64,000 bases of DNA. Origin: Parahoeflea alexandrii. Its GTDB lineage: Bacteria > Pseudomonadota > Alphaproteobacteria > Rhizobiales > Rhizobiaceae. Each line of letters starts with the position of its first letter. Within the stretch, counting starts at the first letter, position 1. Both the position numbers and the translations under genes were made by a program. The notes below the pieces were generated by a model that worked only from the letters and a program-made list of their open reading frames with translations, was not told the origin of the DNA and did not search any database. Positions 1 through 8,376 of this stretch are shown here, piece after piece. The stretch is from contig NZ_JAPWHB010000007.1 in assembly GCF_027214025.1 (NCBI RefSeq), positions 1 to 64,000 of the forward strand. Reading direction: 5' to 3'.

Positions 1-179
1 AACTGGGCGATGTTGAGATCCTGAGCAGCGCTCAGTCGTTCGGCGGGACCGTGAAGCGCATTGCTCCAGTCGGCATTCACGTTAGCCAGACTCAGGATGC
101 TGTAACCTGCGGTGCCGACCAACATGAGGATGGCGAGGCTGAAAGCCAGTGCAAGCTTGAGTTTGATAGTAAAGCGCAT
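1..179 (-). CDS. Methyl-accepting chemotaxis protein, N-terminal fragment
   Basis: The gene starts at an ATG at 179 and runs off the left edge, so only 59 residues are visible. The protein opens with MRFTIKLKLALAFSLAILML, a basic start followed by a single hydrophobic segment (about residues 9-31), then a polar stretch (NVNADWSNALHGPAERL) that looks like the first helix of a four-helix-bundle ligand-binding domain. That layout is typical of membrane chemoreceptors. It lies 16 bases downstream of cheW in the same direction and is the last visible gene of the chemosensory operon, so it probably feeds this CheA/CheW complex. The signalling domain is outside the window, so the family call rests on the N-terminus and context. 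Confidence 0.75.
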   Translation of the reverse strand, partial: MRFTIKLKLALAFSLAILMLVGTAGYSILSLANVNADWSNALHGPAERLSAAQDLNIAQ

Positions 180-195
180 GGTTCCCTCGCGTCTA

Positions 196-708
196 TTAAG
201 CGGTTGCTTTTATTGTTGCTGCCCGCTGCGATGAGAAAATCGCCTGCAGGTTCGGAAGTATGATGAATTCGCCGTCTCTCTTGACGAGCGCGTGGATGTA
301 ATCTGGCCGCCAGCGCATGCCCACGATTGGCGGCGGCTCGCTGGCGGAAGCGGGAAGCCTGGTGACTTCATGCACCTTGTCGGTACGGATGCCGATCAGG
401 GACAACTCCCCATCAAAATCCAGTTCCGTCACCACTATCCGGCTGTCGATGGTGACCTCTCCGGCCTCCATGCCGAAGGCGACCCGGATGTCTGCAAGCG
501 GAATGACCTTGCCCCTGAAATTGATCACGCTGCCGACAAACGGCATGCTTCCGGGAACGCTGGTTTCCGGCAGCAGATCAAGGATCTCCTGAACAACCGT
601 TGCCTCTATGGCGAAGGTTTCACCGTTGAGGGTGAAAGTGAGAACCGAAAGGTCGTCCGCGCCCATGAAGACCGCGCGGTGGTCTGTCTTGATGTTTTGC
701 TCGCTCAT
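196..708 (-). CDS. cheW: Chemotaxis coupling protein CheW
   Basis: A 170-residue soluble protein with one CheW-like domain over nearly its whole length (VLTFTLNGETFAIEATVVQEIL near the start, then PFVGSVINFRGKVIPLADIR, which is the usual CheW core). CheW is the adaptor that docks receptors onto the kinase CheA in the chemosensory array. Its ATG overlaps the stop of cheA by four bases (ATGA), so the two are translationally coupled. Length is normal for the family. There is an extra N-terminal extension of about 18 residues before the domain. Confidence 0.95.
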   Translation of the reverse strand: MSEQNIKTDHRAVFMGADDLSVLTFTLNGETFAIEATVVQEILDLLPETSVPGSMPFVGSVINFRGKVIPLADIRVAFGMEAGEVTIDSRIVVTELDFDGELSLIGIRTDKVHEVTRLPASASEPPPIVGMRWRPDYIHALVKRDGEFIILPNLQAIFSSQRAATIKATA

Positions 709-2705
709 CCTGCTGCCCGCAATTGGGCCTCCTGTTGCTGGCCTGCTGCGATCAGATGTCCGACATCCAGAATGAGCGCGACATTGCCGTCGCCAAGGAT
801 GGTTGCGCCCGAGAAGGAAGAAACCTGATCATGCAGTTTCGACATGGATTTGATCACTGTCTGGTGGTCGCCGATGATCTGGTCGACGACCAGGCCGACG
901 CGCTCCCGTCCGGTCGAAATAACGACGACCTTCTGGTACTGGTCAGGCTCGCTGCCGGTGCGGAAGAGCTCGCGAAGACGCACGAACGGTACCAGATCAT
1001 CGCGCAGCGAGATAAAGCTGCGGCCGCGCGAGCGAAGGTCCTCTTCGATCGACAATTCGAGACATTCCTCGACGGCTGACAATGGAATGACGTAGTTTCC
1101 GTTGCCAACACGGACCAGAAGCCCGTCTATGATCGCAAGCGTCAACGGAATGCGCAGAGCTATTTCCGATCCCGCACCCTGTTCGCTTTTCACATCGATG
1201 GCGCCGCGTAGGGCTTCGATGGTCTTCTTGACCACATCCATCCCGACGCCACGGCCGGAGAGGTTGGTGACCTTCTCTGCGGTCGAAAATCCGGGCTGAA
1301 AGATCTGCTGCAACAGTTCCTGGTCGGACAGAGCTTGCCCAGGCTGGATGAGCCCATTGGACTCGGCTTTGGCGCGGACCCGGTCGCGATCAATGCCGCG
1401 TCCGTCATCCTTGATCGTGATCACCACTTCGCTGCCGGTCTGATGGGCCGAAAGCGTGACCTTGCCAACGGCCGGCTTGCCCGCCGCAATGCGATCTTCG
1501 GGCAGTTCCAGCCCATGATCGATCGAATTGCGCACAAGGTGAACCAGCGGATCAGCAAGCCGGTCGATAACGGTCTTGTCCACCTCGGTGGCTTCGCCTG
1601 CCGTCACCAGTTCTATTTCCTTGCCGGTTTCGCGGGAAAGATCGTGCACCAGGCGGCGGAAGCGGCTGAACAGGCTTGCAACCGGCATCATCCGCAGCAC
1701 CATCATCGTATCACGCAACTCTCCGGCAAGCCGCTCGATCTCCTCGGAAACGGACCGGAGACCAAGATCGGTAACCGAGCCGGCCATCTGGCTCAGGCGC
1801 GATTGTGCGATCACCAGCTCGCCGACACGGTCCATCATCTCGTCGAGGCGAAGTGCAGGAACGCGGACATTATCAGCTTGCTTCTGCGCCTTGGAATCAC
1901 CAGTCGGCGCACGCTGGCCGTCACGGATAGCTTCAGCATCGCTTGCTTGCGTCTTCTGAGCAACGATTGCCTCGGCTGCCGCTTCAATCGCAGGTGTCAC
2001 GTCCTTCAATTCCATGACCATGTCATCCATCACGAAGATGAAGACATCCTCGATTTCGGATCGCGGCTTGTCGGTGACAATTGTCGCACTCCAGCCGAGA
2101 TGGAGTTGCCGCGGGTCGATCTCTTCGAGTGCGGGCACATCCCGGGTGTCCACCGTCAGCTGGCATTCGCCGAGATCACGCAGTTCATCGAGCAGACCCA
2201 GCGGATTGGTCCCGTTGATCATGGCGTCAGCGGGAAGACGGAAATCAAGTTGCCATGTGCGCATCGCAGGCTCCGCAGCCGCTACGGCAGCGGCCTCGGC
2301 AACGAGGACTGCGTCGTGAGCGGCGCCCGCTTCGCGGCCGACGGCGCGCTGCAACTGCTCAAGCAGCTTTGTGCTCATGGCATCATGATCGCCATTCGGC
2401 TGATCCAACAGGGACTGCATATGGCCCTGGGCATCGAGAACGGCGGCGATCAGTTCAGCCGTCGCAGGCGCTTCTCCCTTGCGAACGCGGTCAAACGCAG
2501 TCTCGCAATGGTGGGTAAAGGCTGCCAGCTGGTCAAAGCCAAACATCGAGCCGGAACCCTTCAGGGTGTGAAGACCACGGAACACGGCATCGATCTGCGC
2601 CTTATCCCCGAGATCACGGGTCAGGTCCAGCAGGCCCGCCTCTATCACTTCAAGTTGTTCTGCAGCTTCCGTCCGGAAGACCGCGATCGGGTCGAGATTA
2701 TCCAT
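705..2705 (-). CDS. cheA: Chemotaxis histidine kinase CheA
   Basis: 666 residues when started at the ATG at 2705, which overlaps the cheY stop by one base (TGATG); a longer frame reaching 2768 lies inside cheY and is rejected. Domains in order: an HPt domain with the phospho-accepting His near residue 46 (RGLHTLKGSGSMFGF), a P2-like middle region (about 140-250), the dimerisation helices (about 275-340, LDEMMDRVGELVIAQSRL), a HATPase domain with N box (HLVRNSIDHGLE) and G boxes (DDGRGIDRDRV, GRGVGMDVVK), and a C-terminal CheW-like domain. It autophosphorylates in response to receptors and passes phosphate to the adjacent CheY and perhaps to the HD-GYP regulator. No cheR or cheB is visible in the window. 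Confidence 0.97.
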   Translation of the reverse strand: MDNLDPIAVFRTEAAEQLEVIEAGLLDLTRDLGDKAQIDAVFRGLHTLKGSGSMFGFDQLAAFTHHCETAFDRVRKGEAPATAELIAAVLDAQGHMQSLLDQPNGDHDAMSTKLLEQLQRAVGREAGAAHDAVLVAEAAAVAAAEPAMRTWQLDFRLPADAMINGTNPLGLLDELRDLGECQLTVDTRDVPALEEIDPRQLHLGWSATIVTDKPRSEIEDVFIFVMDDMVMELKDVTPAIEAAAEAIVAQKTQASDAEAIRDGQRAPTGDSKAQKQADNVRVPALRLDEMMDRVGELVIAQSRLSQMAGSVTDLGLRSVSEEIERLAGELRDTMMVLRMMPVASLFSRFRRLVHDLSRETGKEIELVTAGEATEVDKTVIDRLADPLVHLVRNSIDHGLELPEDRIAAGKPAVGKVTLSAHQTGSEVVITIKDDGRGIDRDRVRAKAESNGLIQPGQALSDQELLQQIFQPGFSTAEKVTNLSGRGVGMDVVKKTIEALRGAIDVKSEQGAGSEIALRIPLTLAIIDGLLVRVGNGNYVIPLSAVEECLELSIEEDLRSRGRSFISLRDDLVPFVRLRELFRTGSEPDQYQKVVVISTGRERVGLVVDQIIGDHQTVIKSMSKLHDQVSSFSGATILGDGNVALILDVGHLIAAGQQQEAQLRAAG

Positions 2706-3070
2706 CAGCCGAGAACCTTTCGGGCGATCTTGACGAGGTTTTCCGCATCGAAAGGCTTGGTCAGCCATCCGGTGGCACCCGCCGCCTTTGCCTGCTGCTT
2801 GAGCTCGCCGTCGGATTCGGTGGTCAGGAAGATCACCGGCGTGCCCATATAGGCAGGCAGCTGGCGCAGGTTGCGGATCATCGTCAGCCCGTCCATGTTG
2901 GGCATGTTGAGATCGGTCACAATCAGATCGAAACGGCCGGCCTTCATCTTCTCAAGACCATCCGCACCGTCAACGGCTTCCGTAACGCTGTAGCCGGCGG
3001 TAGTGAGTGCGATCCGCGTGGTCATTCGGATGCTGGCGGAATCGTCTACGGTTAGGATATTTGCACTCAT
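2705..3070 (-). CDS. cheY: Single-domain response regulator, CheY type
   Basis: 121 residues consisting of a receiver domain only. Acidic pocket D9/D10, phospho-acceptor D53 (VTDLNMPNMDG), the switch Thr at about 83 (FLTTES) and the conserved Lys at about 105 (TKPF) are all present. It should be phosphorylated by CheA and act by protein-protein contact, at a flagellar motor or another target. The start overlaps the preceding STAS gene by four bases and its stop overlaps the cheA start by one base. Confidence 0.93.
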   Translation of the reverse strand: MSANILTVDDSASIRMTTRIALTTAGYSVTEAVDGADGLEKMKAGRFDLIVTDLNMPNMDGLTMIRNLRQLPAYMGTPVIFLTTESDGELKQQAKAAGATGWLTKPFDAENLVKIARKVLG

Positions 3071-3393
3071 CGGTTGTCTCCATTGATACGCAGTGTTGAG
3101 CCGTCCACTCCGGAGCCGGTGAAGCCGGCCCTTTCCAGCGTGGTGGCGAAAGCACTCTCTTCAGCCGCGCGGATACGGATCTCGACGCCATCGGCATCAG
3201 CCGTGGTCTGTGCCGCCATCAGAAGTTGGGGCAGCGTGAGATCGCAGTTGCTATCCTCGGAAATGATGATTTCCAGCAGATGGTTGCCGTCGCGCGCGTT
3301 TTTGAGAGCTGCAACAACCTTGCCTCGCGTCTCCGTTACAGTCTTGATTGTCAGGCTTCCCTCAAGGTGAAGAGTGTCTGTTTGCTCGGTCAT
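3067..3393 (-). CDS. STAS-domain protein of the chemosensory operon
   Basis: 108 residues that match the compact STAS fold (anti-sigma-factor antagonist type): an N-terminal strand LHLEGSLTIKTV, a middle CDLTLPQLLMAAQTTAD, and a C-terminal helix ending in TTLERAGF. Small STAS proteins of this kind occur in chemosensory operons, where they are thought to act as a phospho-switch or scaffold, though the role is not established here. The gene overlaps its upstream and downstream neighbours by four bases on each side, so it is made in step with CheY and the HD-GYP regulator. Confidence 0.8.
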   Translation of the reverse strand: MTEQTDTLHLEGSLTIKTVTETRGKVVAALKNARDGNHLLEIIISEDSNCDLTLPQLLMAAQTTADADGVEIRIRAAEESAFATTLERAGFTGSGVDGSTLRINGDNR

Positions 3394-4499
3394 GCTGCTG
3401 TTCCCAAATTTTTGGCTTTCAGAGCGGTGCCCTGGATGGCTTCATGCGTGGTGGCCCAATCACCGGCAGGCACGGCCATCTTGATGTAGAGAGGACGGAT
3501 ATGGGCCCAGCGGTGATTGAAAGCCTCGACACAATCCGGGTCGAAATGGGAGCCGCTGCACCTGAGTATTTCGCGGTGCGCTTCATCTACCGGCCACGCC
3601 TTCTTGTAGGGGCGTTCCGAGCACAGGGCGTCGAAGACATCGGCAACGGCGACGATCCGTCCCTCGATAGGAATGTCGGCACCCGAGATCCCGTGGGGGT
3701 ATCCGGTGCCGTCCCACTTTTCGTGATGGCTTTCGGCAATAACGGCCGCTGTGCGAATGATCTCTGACGCGCTGTCGCTTAGTATTTCAGCGCCAAATGC
3801 TGCGTGACCACGCATTTCGGCCATCTCCTCGGCGTCCAGAGGTCCCGCTTTGAGCAGGACCGCATCGGAAACGCCAATCTTGCCGACATCGTGCAGCGGG
3901 CTCGCAAGATAGATTTGCTCAGTTCTCTGTTCGTCAAAACCAAGTTCGTCGGCAATCATTTTGGCGACGACGGCAACCCGTTCGAGATGCAGAGCGGTTT
4001 CCCCATCGCGGCCTGCCATTGCCTTCGATAGGCGCCAGATAATTTCCTTTTCCTGGGCGGAAATCCTCGCCATTGCGAGATTTACATCCCTTTCAAGTTC
4101 TTGCGCACGATTGGCAAGAGTCCGCTGGGCAATACGCAAACCCAGAAGGTTGCGAATGCGGATTGACAGCTCTGCAGTGTCAATCGGCTTGGTTAGGAAT
4201 TCCGTTGCACCAGCCTCAATCGCGGCGATCTTGATTGCCGGGTCGGTCTCCGACGTCAGCATAATGATCGGGATGTCGTCGCTCTGCCGAATATGGCGGA
4301 TCCGCGAAATCAGCTCGATGCCGTTAATGCAAGGCATGTTGTAATCGACAAGTATAAGGTCCGCCTGCTGCGTTCTCAGGCCTTCGATAGCGTTGCTCGG
4401 ATCCAGAAAGGCGAGAACCTTGCAATCATCAATCGTTTCAATGGCTTGCTTCAAGAATGAAAGAATTGACGGGCTATCGTCTATCGCAAATATAATCAT
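3390..4499 (-). CDS. Response regulator with HD-GYP output domain (c-di-GMP phosphodiesterase type)
   Basis: 369 residues from the ATG at 4499, chosen because an AGGAAT Shine-Dalgarno lies five bases upstream; an in-frame ATG eight codons earlier lacks one. Residues 1-125 are a receiver domain with phospho-acceptor D52 (VDYNMP) and conserved Lys (TKP). A coiled linker follows (about 125-155), then an HD-GYP domain with the HD pair in SPLHDVGKIG and the GYP motif in DGTGYPHG. Proteins of this class hydrolyse cyclic di-GMP, here under control of phosphorylation. It is the first gene of the chemosensory operon, and four-base overlaps link it to the STAS gene. Confidence 0.93.
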   Translation of the reverse strand: MIIFAIDDSPSILSFLKQAIETIDDCKVLAFLDPSNAIEGLRTQQADLILVDYNMPCINGIELISRIRHIRQSDDIPIIMLTSETDPAIKIAAIEAGATEFLTKPIDTAELSIRIRNLLGLRIAQRTLANRAQELERDVNLAMARISAQEKEIIWRLSKAMAGRDGETALHLERVAVVAKMIADELGFDEQRTEQIYLASPLHDVGKIGVSDAVLLKAGPLDAEEMAEMRGHAAFGAEILSDSASEIIRTAAVIAESHHEKWDGTGYPHGISGADIPIEGRIVAVADVFDALCSERPYKKAWPVDEAHREILRCSGSHFDPDCVEAFNHRWAHIRPLYIKMAVPAGDWATTHEAIQGTALKAKNLGTAA

Positions 4500-4512
4500 A
4501 GTAATTCCTACG

Positions 4513-4539
4513 ATGCGCGGCAATATATGCGCGGCAATA
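4513..4539. repeat. Two tandem 13-bp repeats in the leader of the chemosensory operon
   Basis: The unit ATGCGCGGCAATA occurs twice, at 4513-4525 and 4527-4539, one base apart. The pair lies immediately upstream of the Shine-Dalgarno of the HD-GYP gene, within the probable 5' untranslated leader. It could be a binding site or simply a slippage duplication. The rest of 4540-4729 is AT-rich with no recognisable gene and probably holds the operon promoter. Confidence 0.6.
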
Positions 4540-4729
4540 CGTTTTTAACTTGTATTTCAATTATTAAATTGGCCGCATCATGCAGAATTGCATTCGATTT
4601 GAATGCTGGCATAGCAAAGATTAGGGTGTATATCCGTTAACGCGAACTTAACGCTGTATCTATTTGGGGGTAGCCATTAAAAATTTGCGCTGCAGTGATG
4701 GAGATGCGTTTTTGTGATACTTGAATTTG

Positions 4730-5704
4730 CTAGTCGCGACCCTTTTTCCATTTCTGGCGCGTGACAGATGGTGATTCGCCATACAAGGTCCGGTAGCGAG
4801 CGGCGAAATATCCCATGTGACCAAAGCCCCAGCGCGCTGCGATCTGTTCGATTGTTGCACCCCTGTCGCCGTACAGAAGCTCTTGATGAATACGGCTGAG
4901 ACGAATGCGCTGGATATAGGCTTTGGGACTGGTGGACAGGTGCTGCCGGAACGAGTTCTGCAATGTGCGAATGCTTGCTCCACATTGGCGAGCGAGTTGT
5001 TCGATCGATATGTTCTCCGCCGCATGTGCTTCCATCCACTCGATCGCGCGCTGCAGATGGCGGGGAAGGCTTGTGGTTTCGGCCGCCGAATTGTCGATTT
5101 TCGGCCAGAATCCGACAAAGCTAGCAACCAGGGCATCTCCCAACAGGAGAGCCCCGTTGGGAGCGCGCGAAAATGGATGGGCAGGCCCGGAATCACCAAT
5201 CAGGAGATTTGCCATGTTCCGAATCAGGTCGATCCCTTCAACGCTGATTTCAGTATGGGAACGAAAACTGGCGAGCCTCTGGCCAGGAGCGCCAAGCTCG
5301 GAGCCCAATACGTGGGAGAAGCGGCTCAATGGAACCAGCACGGCCAGCTTTTCAGACCCGGGATAAGCAGTAACTTCGACTTTGCTCGTGTCCTTCAACA
5401 GCACGGCGCTATTTGCTGCGGCATCGATCTCAGAACCGCCGGCGCGGAACCTGTACCGGCCGGCCTGGATAAAGTGCAGCTCGAAATCCTGTCCTGCCGG
5501 ATTACAATAGCTGGTCTTGTAGCCGGACCGGGATACGGTTCGCCATATACGCATATTGAGCACGGTGGTGACCTCACCGCTCAGATCGAATGGCTCCTTG
5601 CCTTCAATCTGGTCAACCTCGAGCTTGCCAAAGAGTTTGGAAATCGCGTTTTTCAACGACTGATCACTGCTCGACAGAACCGTCAGCTTGTCTAATCTGG
5701 GCAT
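4730..5704 (-). CDS. AraC-family transcriptional regulator
   Basis: 324 residues. The C-terminal third is an AraC/XylS DNA-binding domain with two helix-turn-helix motifs (ISIEQLARQCGASIRTLQNSF and ATIEQIAARWGFGHMGYFAARY, with the usual GESPS end of the second motif). The N-terminal part is an AraC-binding-like sensor region of the type found in longer regulators. An AAGG sequence eight bases before the ATG is a reasonable ribosome-binding site. It stands alone between the chemosensory operon and an IS3 scar, and its target is not evident. Confidence 0.9.
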   Translation of the reverse strand: MPRLDKLTVLSSSDQSLKNAISKLFGKLEVDQIEGKEPFDLSGEVTTVLNMRIWRTVSRSGYKTSYCNPAGQDFELHFIQAGRYRFRAGGSEIDAAANSAVLLKDTSKVEVTAYPGSEKLAVLVPLSRFSHVLGSELGAPGQRLASFRSHTEISVEGIDLIRNMANLLIGDSGPAHPFSRAPNGALLLGDALVASFVGFWPKIDNSAAETTSLPRHLQRAIEWMEAHAAENISIEQLARQCGASIRTLQNSFRQHLSTSPKAYIQRIRLSRIHQELLYGDRGATIEQIAARWGFGHMGYFAARYRTLYGESPSVTRQKWKKGRD

Positions 5705-5996
5705 GAAAATGCCTTAAATACATAAAAAATATGATTTTATTGAAAGATTCGGTCGAATCTAAACCGGCTTTATCACGCAATGCAACGGGCATTTTTCCGC
5801 GAGGCAAGATAAAGTTCACCTGGCATCGATCAAGATGTGGGATCTGGTGGCATGACCGGATTTGCCCGTGGTTCTCTTTATCGTCGCCATCGATTTCGAG
5901 ACCGGTGATTTCACTGGGGTTAGGCTGCACGCAGGAGGGCACTTTGGCCTCCAAAACGGCTCTTTCTCCGCCATATCAAAAATTTGCAACAGAGCC

Positions 5997-6105
5997 GTTT
6001 TTGTCCTCGGACGAATGGTGTTTGCGCGTCCTGCGGCGAATGTCCCTGATCGTCTTCTCTGCGCTCCGGTTTTCTGTCTCAAGGACGCTGATGCCGGACA
6101 AGTCA
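5997..6105 (-). pseudogene. IS3-family transposase OrfA fragment
   Basis: Read on the minus strand, this piece gives ENRSAEKTIRDIRRRTRKHH followed by SSEDK, which matches the N-terminal part of OrfA proteins of one IS3 subgroup (SAEKTI-DIRR-TR...SAEDKIRIVLDGL). The match stops abruptly at the lysine and the frame then hits a stop. It is a small decayed remnant. The rest of the gap between the AraC gene and the aldehyde dehydrogenase (5705-5996) contains no gene I can support. Confidence 0.55.
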
Positions 6106-6137
6106 GAGTTATGGTTTGCAACAAAACCGACGGGCGT

Positions 6138-7586
6138 CTACATGCTGTAGCGCAGGCGCATCTTTAGATGCTTGGGCTGGAGATAGGTGTCGAGCCCCTC
6201 GGGCCCCAGTTCCCGCCCGAAGCCTGACATCTTCCACCCGCCGAAAGGCGCCTGCAACTCGCTGGTGTCGTTGACGTTGACGCCGACGGCGCCGAATTCC
6301 ATGCGTTCGGCCAACGACCAGGCCCGATCGAGATCGCCACCAAAGACATAGGCGGCAAGACCGTATTCGAGGCTGTTGGCAATCGAGAGCATCTGGGCAT
6401 CGGTTTCGAACGTCGCCATACCCATCACCGGACCGAAGGTTTCCTCGCTCATCGGCAAGCTGTCGAGCGGAGCGTTCTCGATCACGGTCGGGCGGTAGAA
6501 CAGCCCGCCGTCGTAACCGCTTCCCGTCGCCCGTCCGCCGCCGGCAATGACGCGGCCGCCCTTGGCCACGGCATCCGCGACATGACGGTCCATCCGCGCG
6601 ATCACGCCCGCGTTCTGTACGGGACCGTAGCCGATCGAAGGATCGAGCCCGTCGCCGATCACCGTCCTTTCGGTGAGCGAGGCCAGGATCTCGGCAAACT
6701 CGCGGGCCACCGGAGCCGCAACGAGAACGCGGTTCACGGTGATGCAGATCTGCCCCATGTTGGAAAAACCACGCCGGTGGGCCGCACGTGCGGCTTCCTC
6801 CAGATCGGCGTCTTCCAGCACGACAAATGGCGCATGGCCGCCAAGCTCGAGGCAGAGCCGCTTCATGTTGCCTGCCGCTGCTCGCATGATTGCCTGGCCT
6901 GCGGGGATCGAGGCTGTGGCGGACAATGCCCGGATGCGGGGATGCGAGGACAGGGCTTCTCCAGCGACCGGCCCGAGACCTGGGATATCGGCAATCGTGC
7001 CCGCCGGAAAACCCGCTTCATGCAGACAATCGACCACCATGGAGATTGCCATCGGTGTTTCGTGCGGCGATTTGACGATGATCGGACAACCTGCGGCGAG
7101 CGCCGGACCGATCTTCCAGCAGTAAAGATCGACAGGGTAGTTCCACGGCACGATCGCCGCCACCACACCGATCGGATGGTATGTGACAAGGTTGCGGATG
7201 TTCGGCGCCGAGGCCGGACGGATCGAGCCCGCCACGCGCACGGCCTCTTCGGCGTAATAGCGCATGACTTCACAACCGAAGAGGATCTCCTTGACGTTGT
7301 CGGACACCGGCTTGCCCTGTTCGCGGGTGAGCAGGCGCGCCATGTCGCCGACCCGCTCCTCGATAAGGTCTGCGGCCTTGCGCAGCATGTCGGCGCGGGT
7401 TCGCGCGGGCATCAGCGCAAAGGAGGCCGCCACCGCTTCCGCAGCCTCCACGCAACGGTCGACGACGGCAGCATCCGCGAGCAGGGTCGTGCCGACAATT
7501 TCGCCATTGGCGGGATTGACGACTTCGAAACGGTCGAGACCGGCAGGATATTCCCAGCGGCCATTGATGAAGAATCCGCGCTCCAT
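6138..7586 (-). CDS. NAD(P)-dependent aldehyde dehydrogenase
   Basis: 482 residues, a full-length member of the aldehyde dehydrogenase superfamily, close in style to the succinate-semialdehyde/glycolaldehyde group. The cofactor-binding PWNYP, the general-base Glu in LELGGHAPF and the catalytic Cys in GQICITVNR are all present, as is the C-terminal FGGWKMSGFGRELG. It oxidises an aldehyde to the acid with NAD(P)+. It is the last gene of the nucleoside-type operon, two bases after the SIS gene, so its substrate is probably an aldehyde released from the sugar part of the imported compound. The substrate is inference. Confidence 0.9.
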   Translation of the reverse strand: MERGFFINGRWEYPAGLDRFEVVNPANGEIVGTTLLADAAVVDRCVEAAEAVAASFALMPARTRADMLRKAADLIEERVGDMARLLTREQGKPVSDNVKEILFGCEVMRYYAEEAVRVAGSIRPASAPNIRNLVTYHPIGVVAAIVPWNYPVDLYCWKIGPALAAGCPIIVKSPHETPMAISMVVDCLHEAGFPAGTIADIPGLGPVAGEALSSHPRIRALSATASIPAGQAIMRAAAGNMKRLCLELGGHAPFVVLEDADLEEAARAAHRRGFSNMGQICITVNRVLVAAPVAREFAEILASLTERTVIGDGLDPSIGYGPVQNAGVIARMDRHVADAVAKGGRVIAGGGRATGSGYDGGLFYRPTVIENAPLDSLPMSEETFGPVMGMATFETDAQMLSIANSLEYGLAAYVFGGDLDRAWSLAERMEFGAVGVNVNDTSELQAPFGGWKMSGFGRELGPEGLDTYLQPKHLKMRLRYSM

Positions 7587-7587
7587 G

Positions 7588-8355
7588 TCAGCGTGCCTTC
7601 AGACGGCGCCACAGCTCGGCGTAGTTGAGGTCGTTCTGCGCATTGGCTGCAGCTTTCTCGGTCGTGTTGGGGCTGACCATGAGATAGGGGTCTCGGCCCG
7701 CTTCAGCGACCAATTCGGCAGTGGTCGAGTTGATCGCATGGCCGATGGCAATGGCGATGGAAGTCGACGTCGCGCCGGTTCTTCCCTTCACGCCGGTGAT
7801 CTCGATCCCCGCATCCCCCAGAGGGACGCCGGTGTCGATCACCACATCGGCGATTTCGTAAAGCCGCTTGCCGCTCGAATGGCGCGACGGAACGGAGGAG
7901 GAATGCGGCATCGAGGTGACCCCGATCACCTTCATGCCCTTCTCCTTCGCCGCCACCGCGATGTCGAGCGTGACCGCATTGATGCCGGAATGGGAGAACA
8001 TCAGCATGGTGTCGCCGGGGTCGGTCTGGTGGCTGTCAAATATGGCCTTGCCATAGCCTTCCTGGGCGTGAATGAACCGGTACTGGCGGGCGCCTGCGTC
8101 TCCCAGGACCCGGTGGAAGGAGATCATCGAGCTTTCGACGATCGGCCGAAAGCCGGTGACCGTGCCGGTGCGCGGATACATTTCCATCGCTGCGAACGAG
8201 CCGTGGCCGGTCCCGAAGGTAAAGACCAGCTTGTCATCGAGGATCGACTGCGCGCAGGCGCGGGCTGCTTCCTCGATCGCATCGGTCTGGGTGTTCATCA
8301 CCTGGCTCAGACGATCCACGACCGTCTGGAGATAGCGCTTGGGCATATCGCTCAT
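7588..8355 (-). CDS. SIS-domain sugar isomerase-like protein
   Basis: 255 residues with a single SIS (sugar isomerase) domain: FTFGTGHGSFAAME marks the phosphosugar-binding loop and MLMFSHSGINAVTLD the second. SIS domains bind phosphorylated sugars and usually isomerise or regulate. The protein resembles the UPF0309-like stand-alone SIS group. GAGGAA lies nine bases upstream of the ATG. In the operon it sits between a nucleoside phosphorylase and an aldehyde dehydrogenase, which fits processing of a pentose phosphate released from a nucleoside. Confidence 0.85.
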   Translation of the reverse strand: MSDMPKRYLQTVVDRLSQVMNTQTDAIEEAARACAQSILDDKLVFTFGTGHGSFAAMEMYPRTGTVTGFRPIVESSMISFHRVLGDAGARQYRFIHAQEGYGKAIFDSHQTDPGDTMLMFSHSGINAVTLDIAVAAKEKGMKVIGVTSMPHSSSVPSRHSSGKRLYEIADVVIDTGVPLGDAGIEITGVKGRTGATSTSIAIAIGHAINSTTAELVAEAGRDPYLMVSPNTTEKAAANAQNDLNYAELWRRLKAR

Positions 8356-8376
8356 TGTCTCATTCCTCTTGTCTGT

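Noticed and set aside
1335-2852. Long plus-strand open frame (505 codons)
   Set aside because: It is antisense to cheA and cheY, which have complete domain evidence. High GC leaves the reverse frame open; the translation has no known motif.
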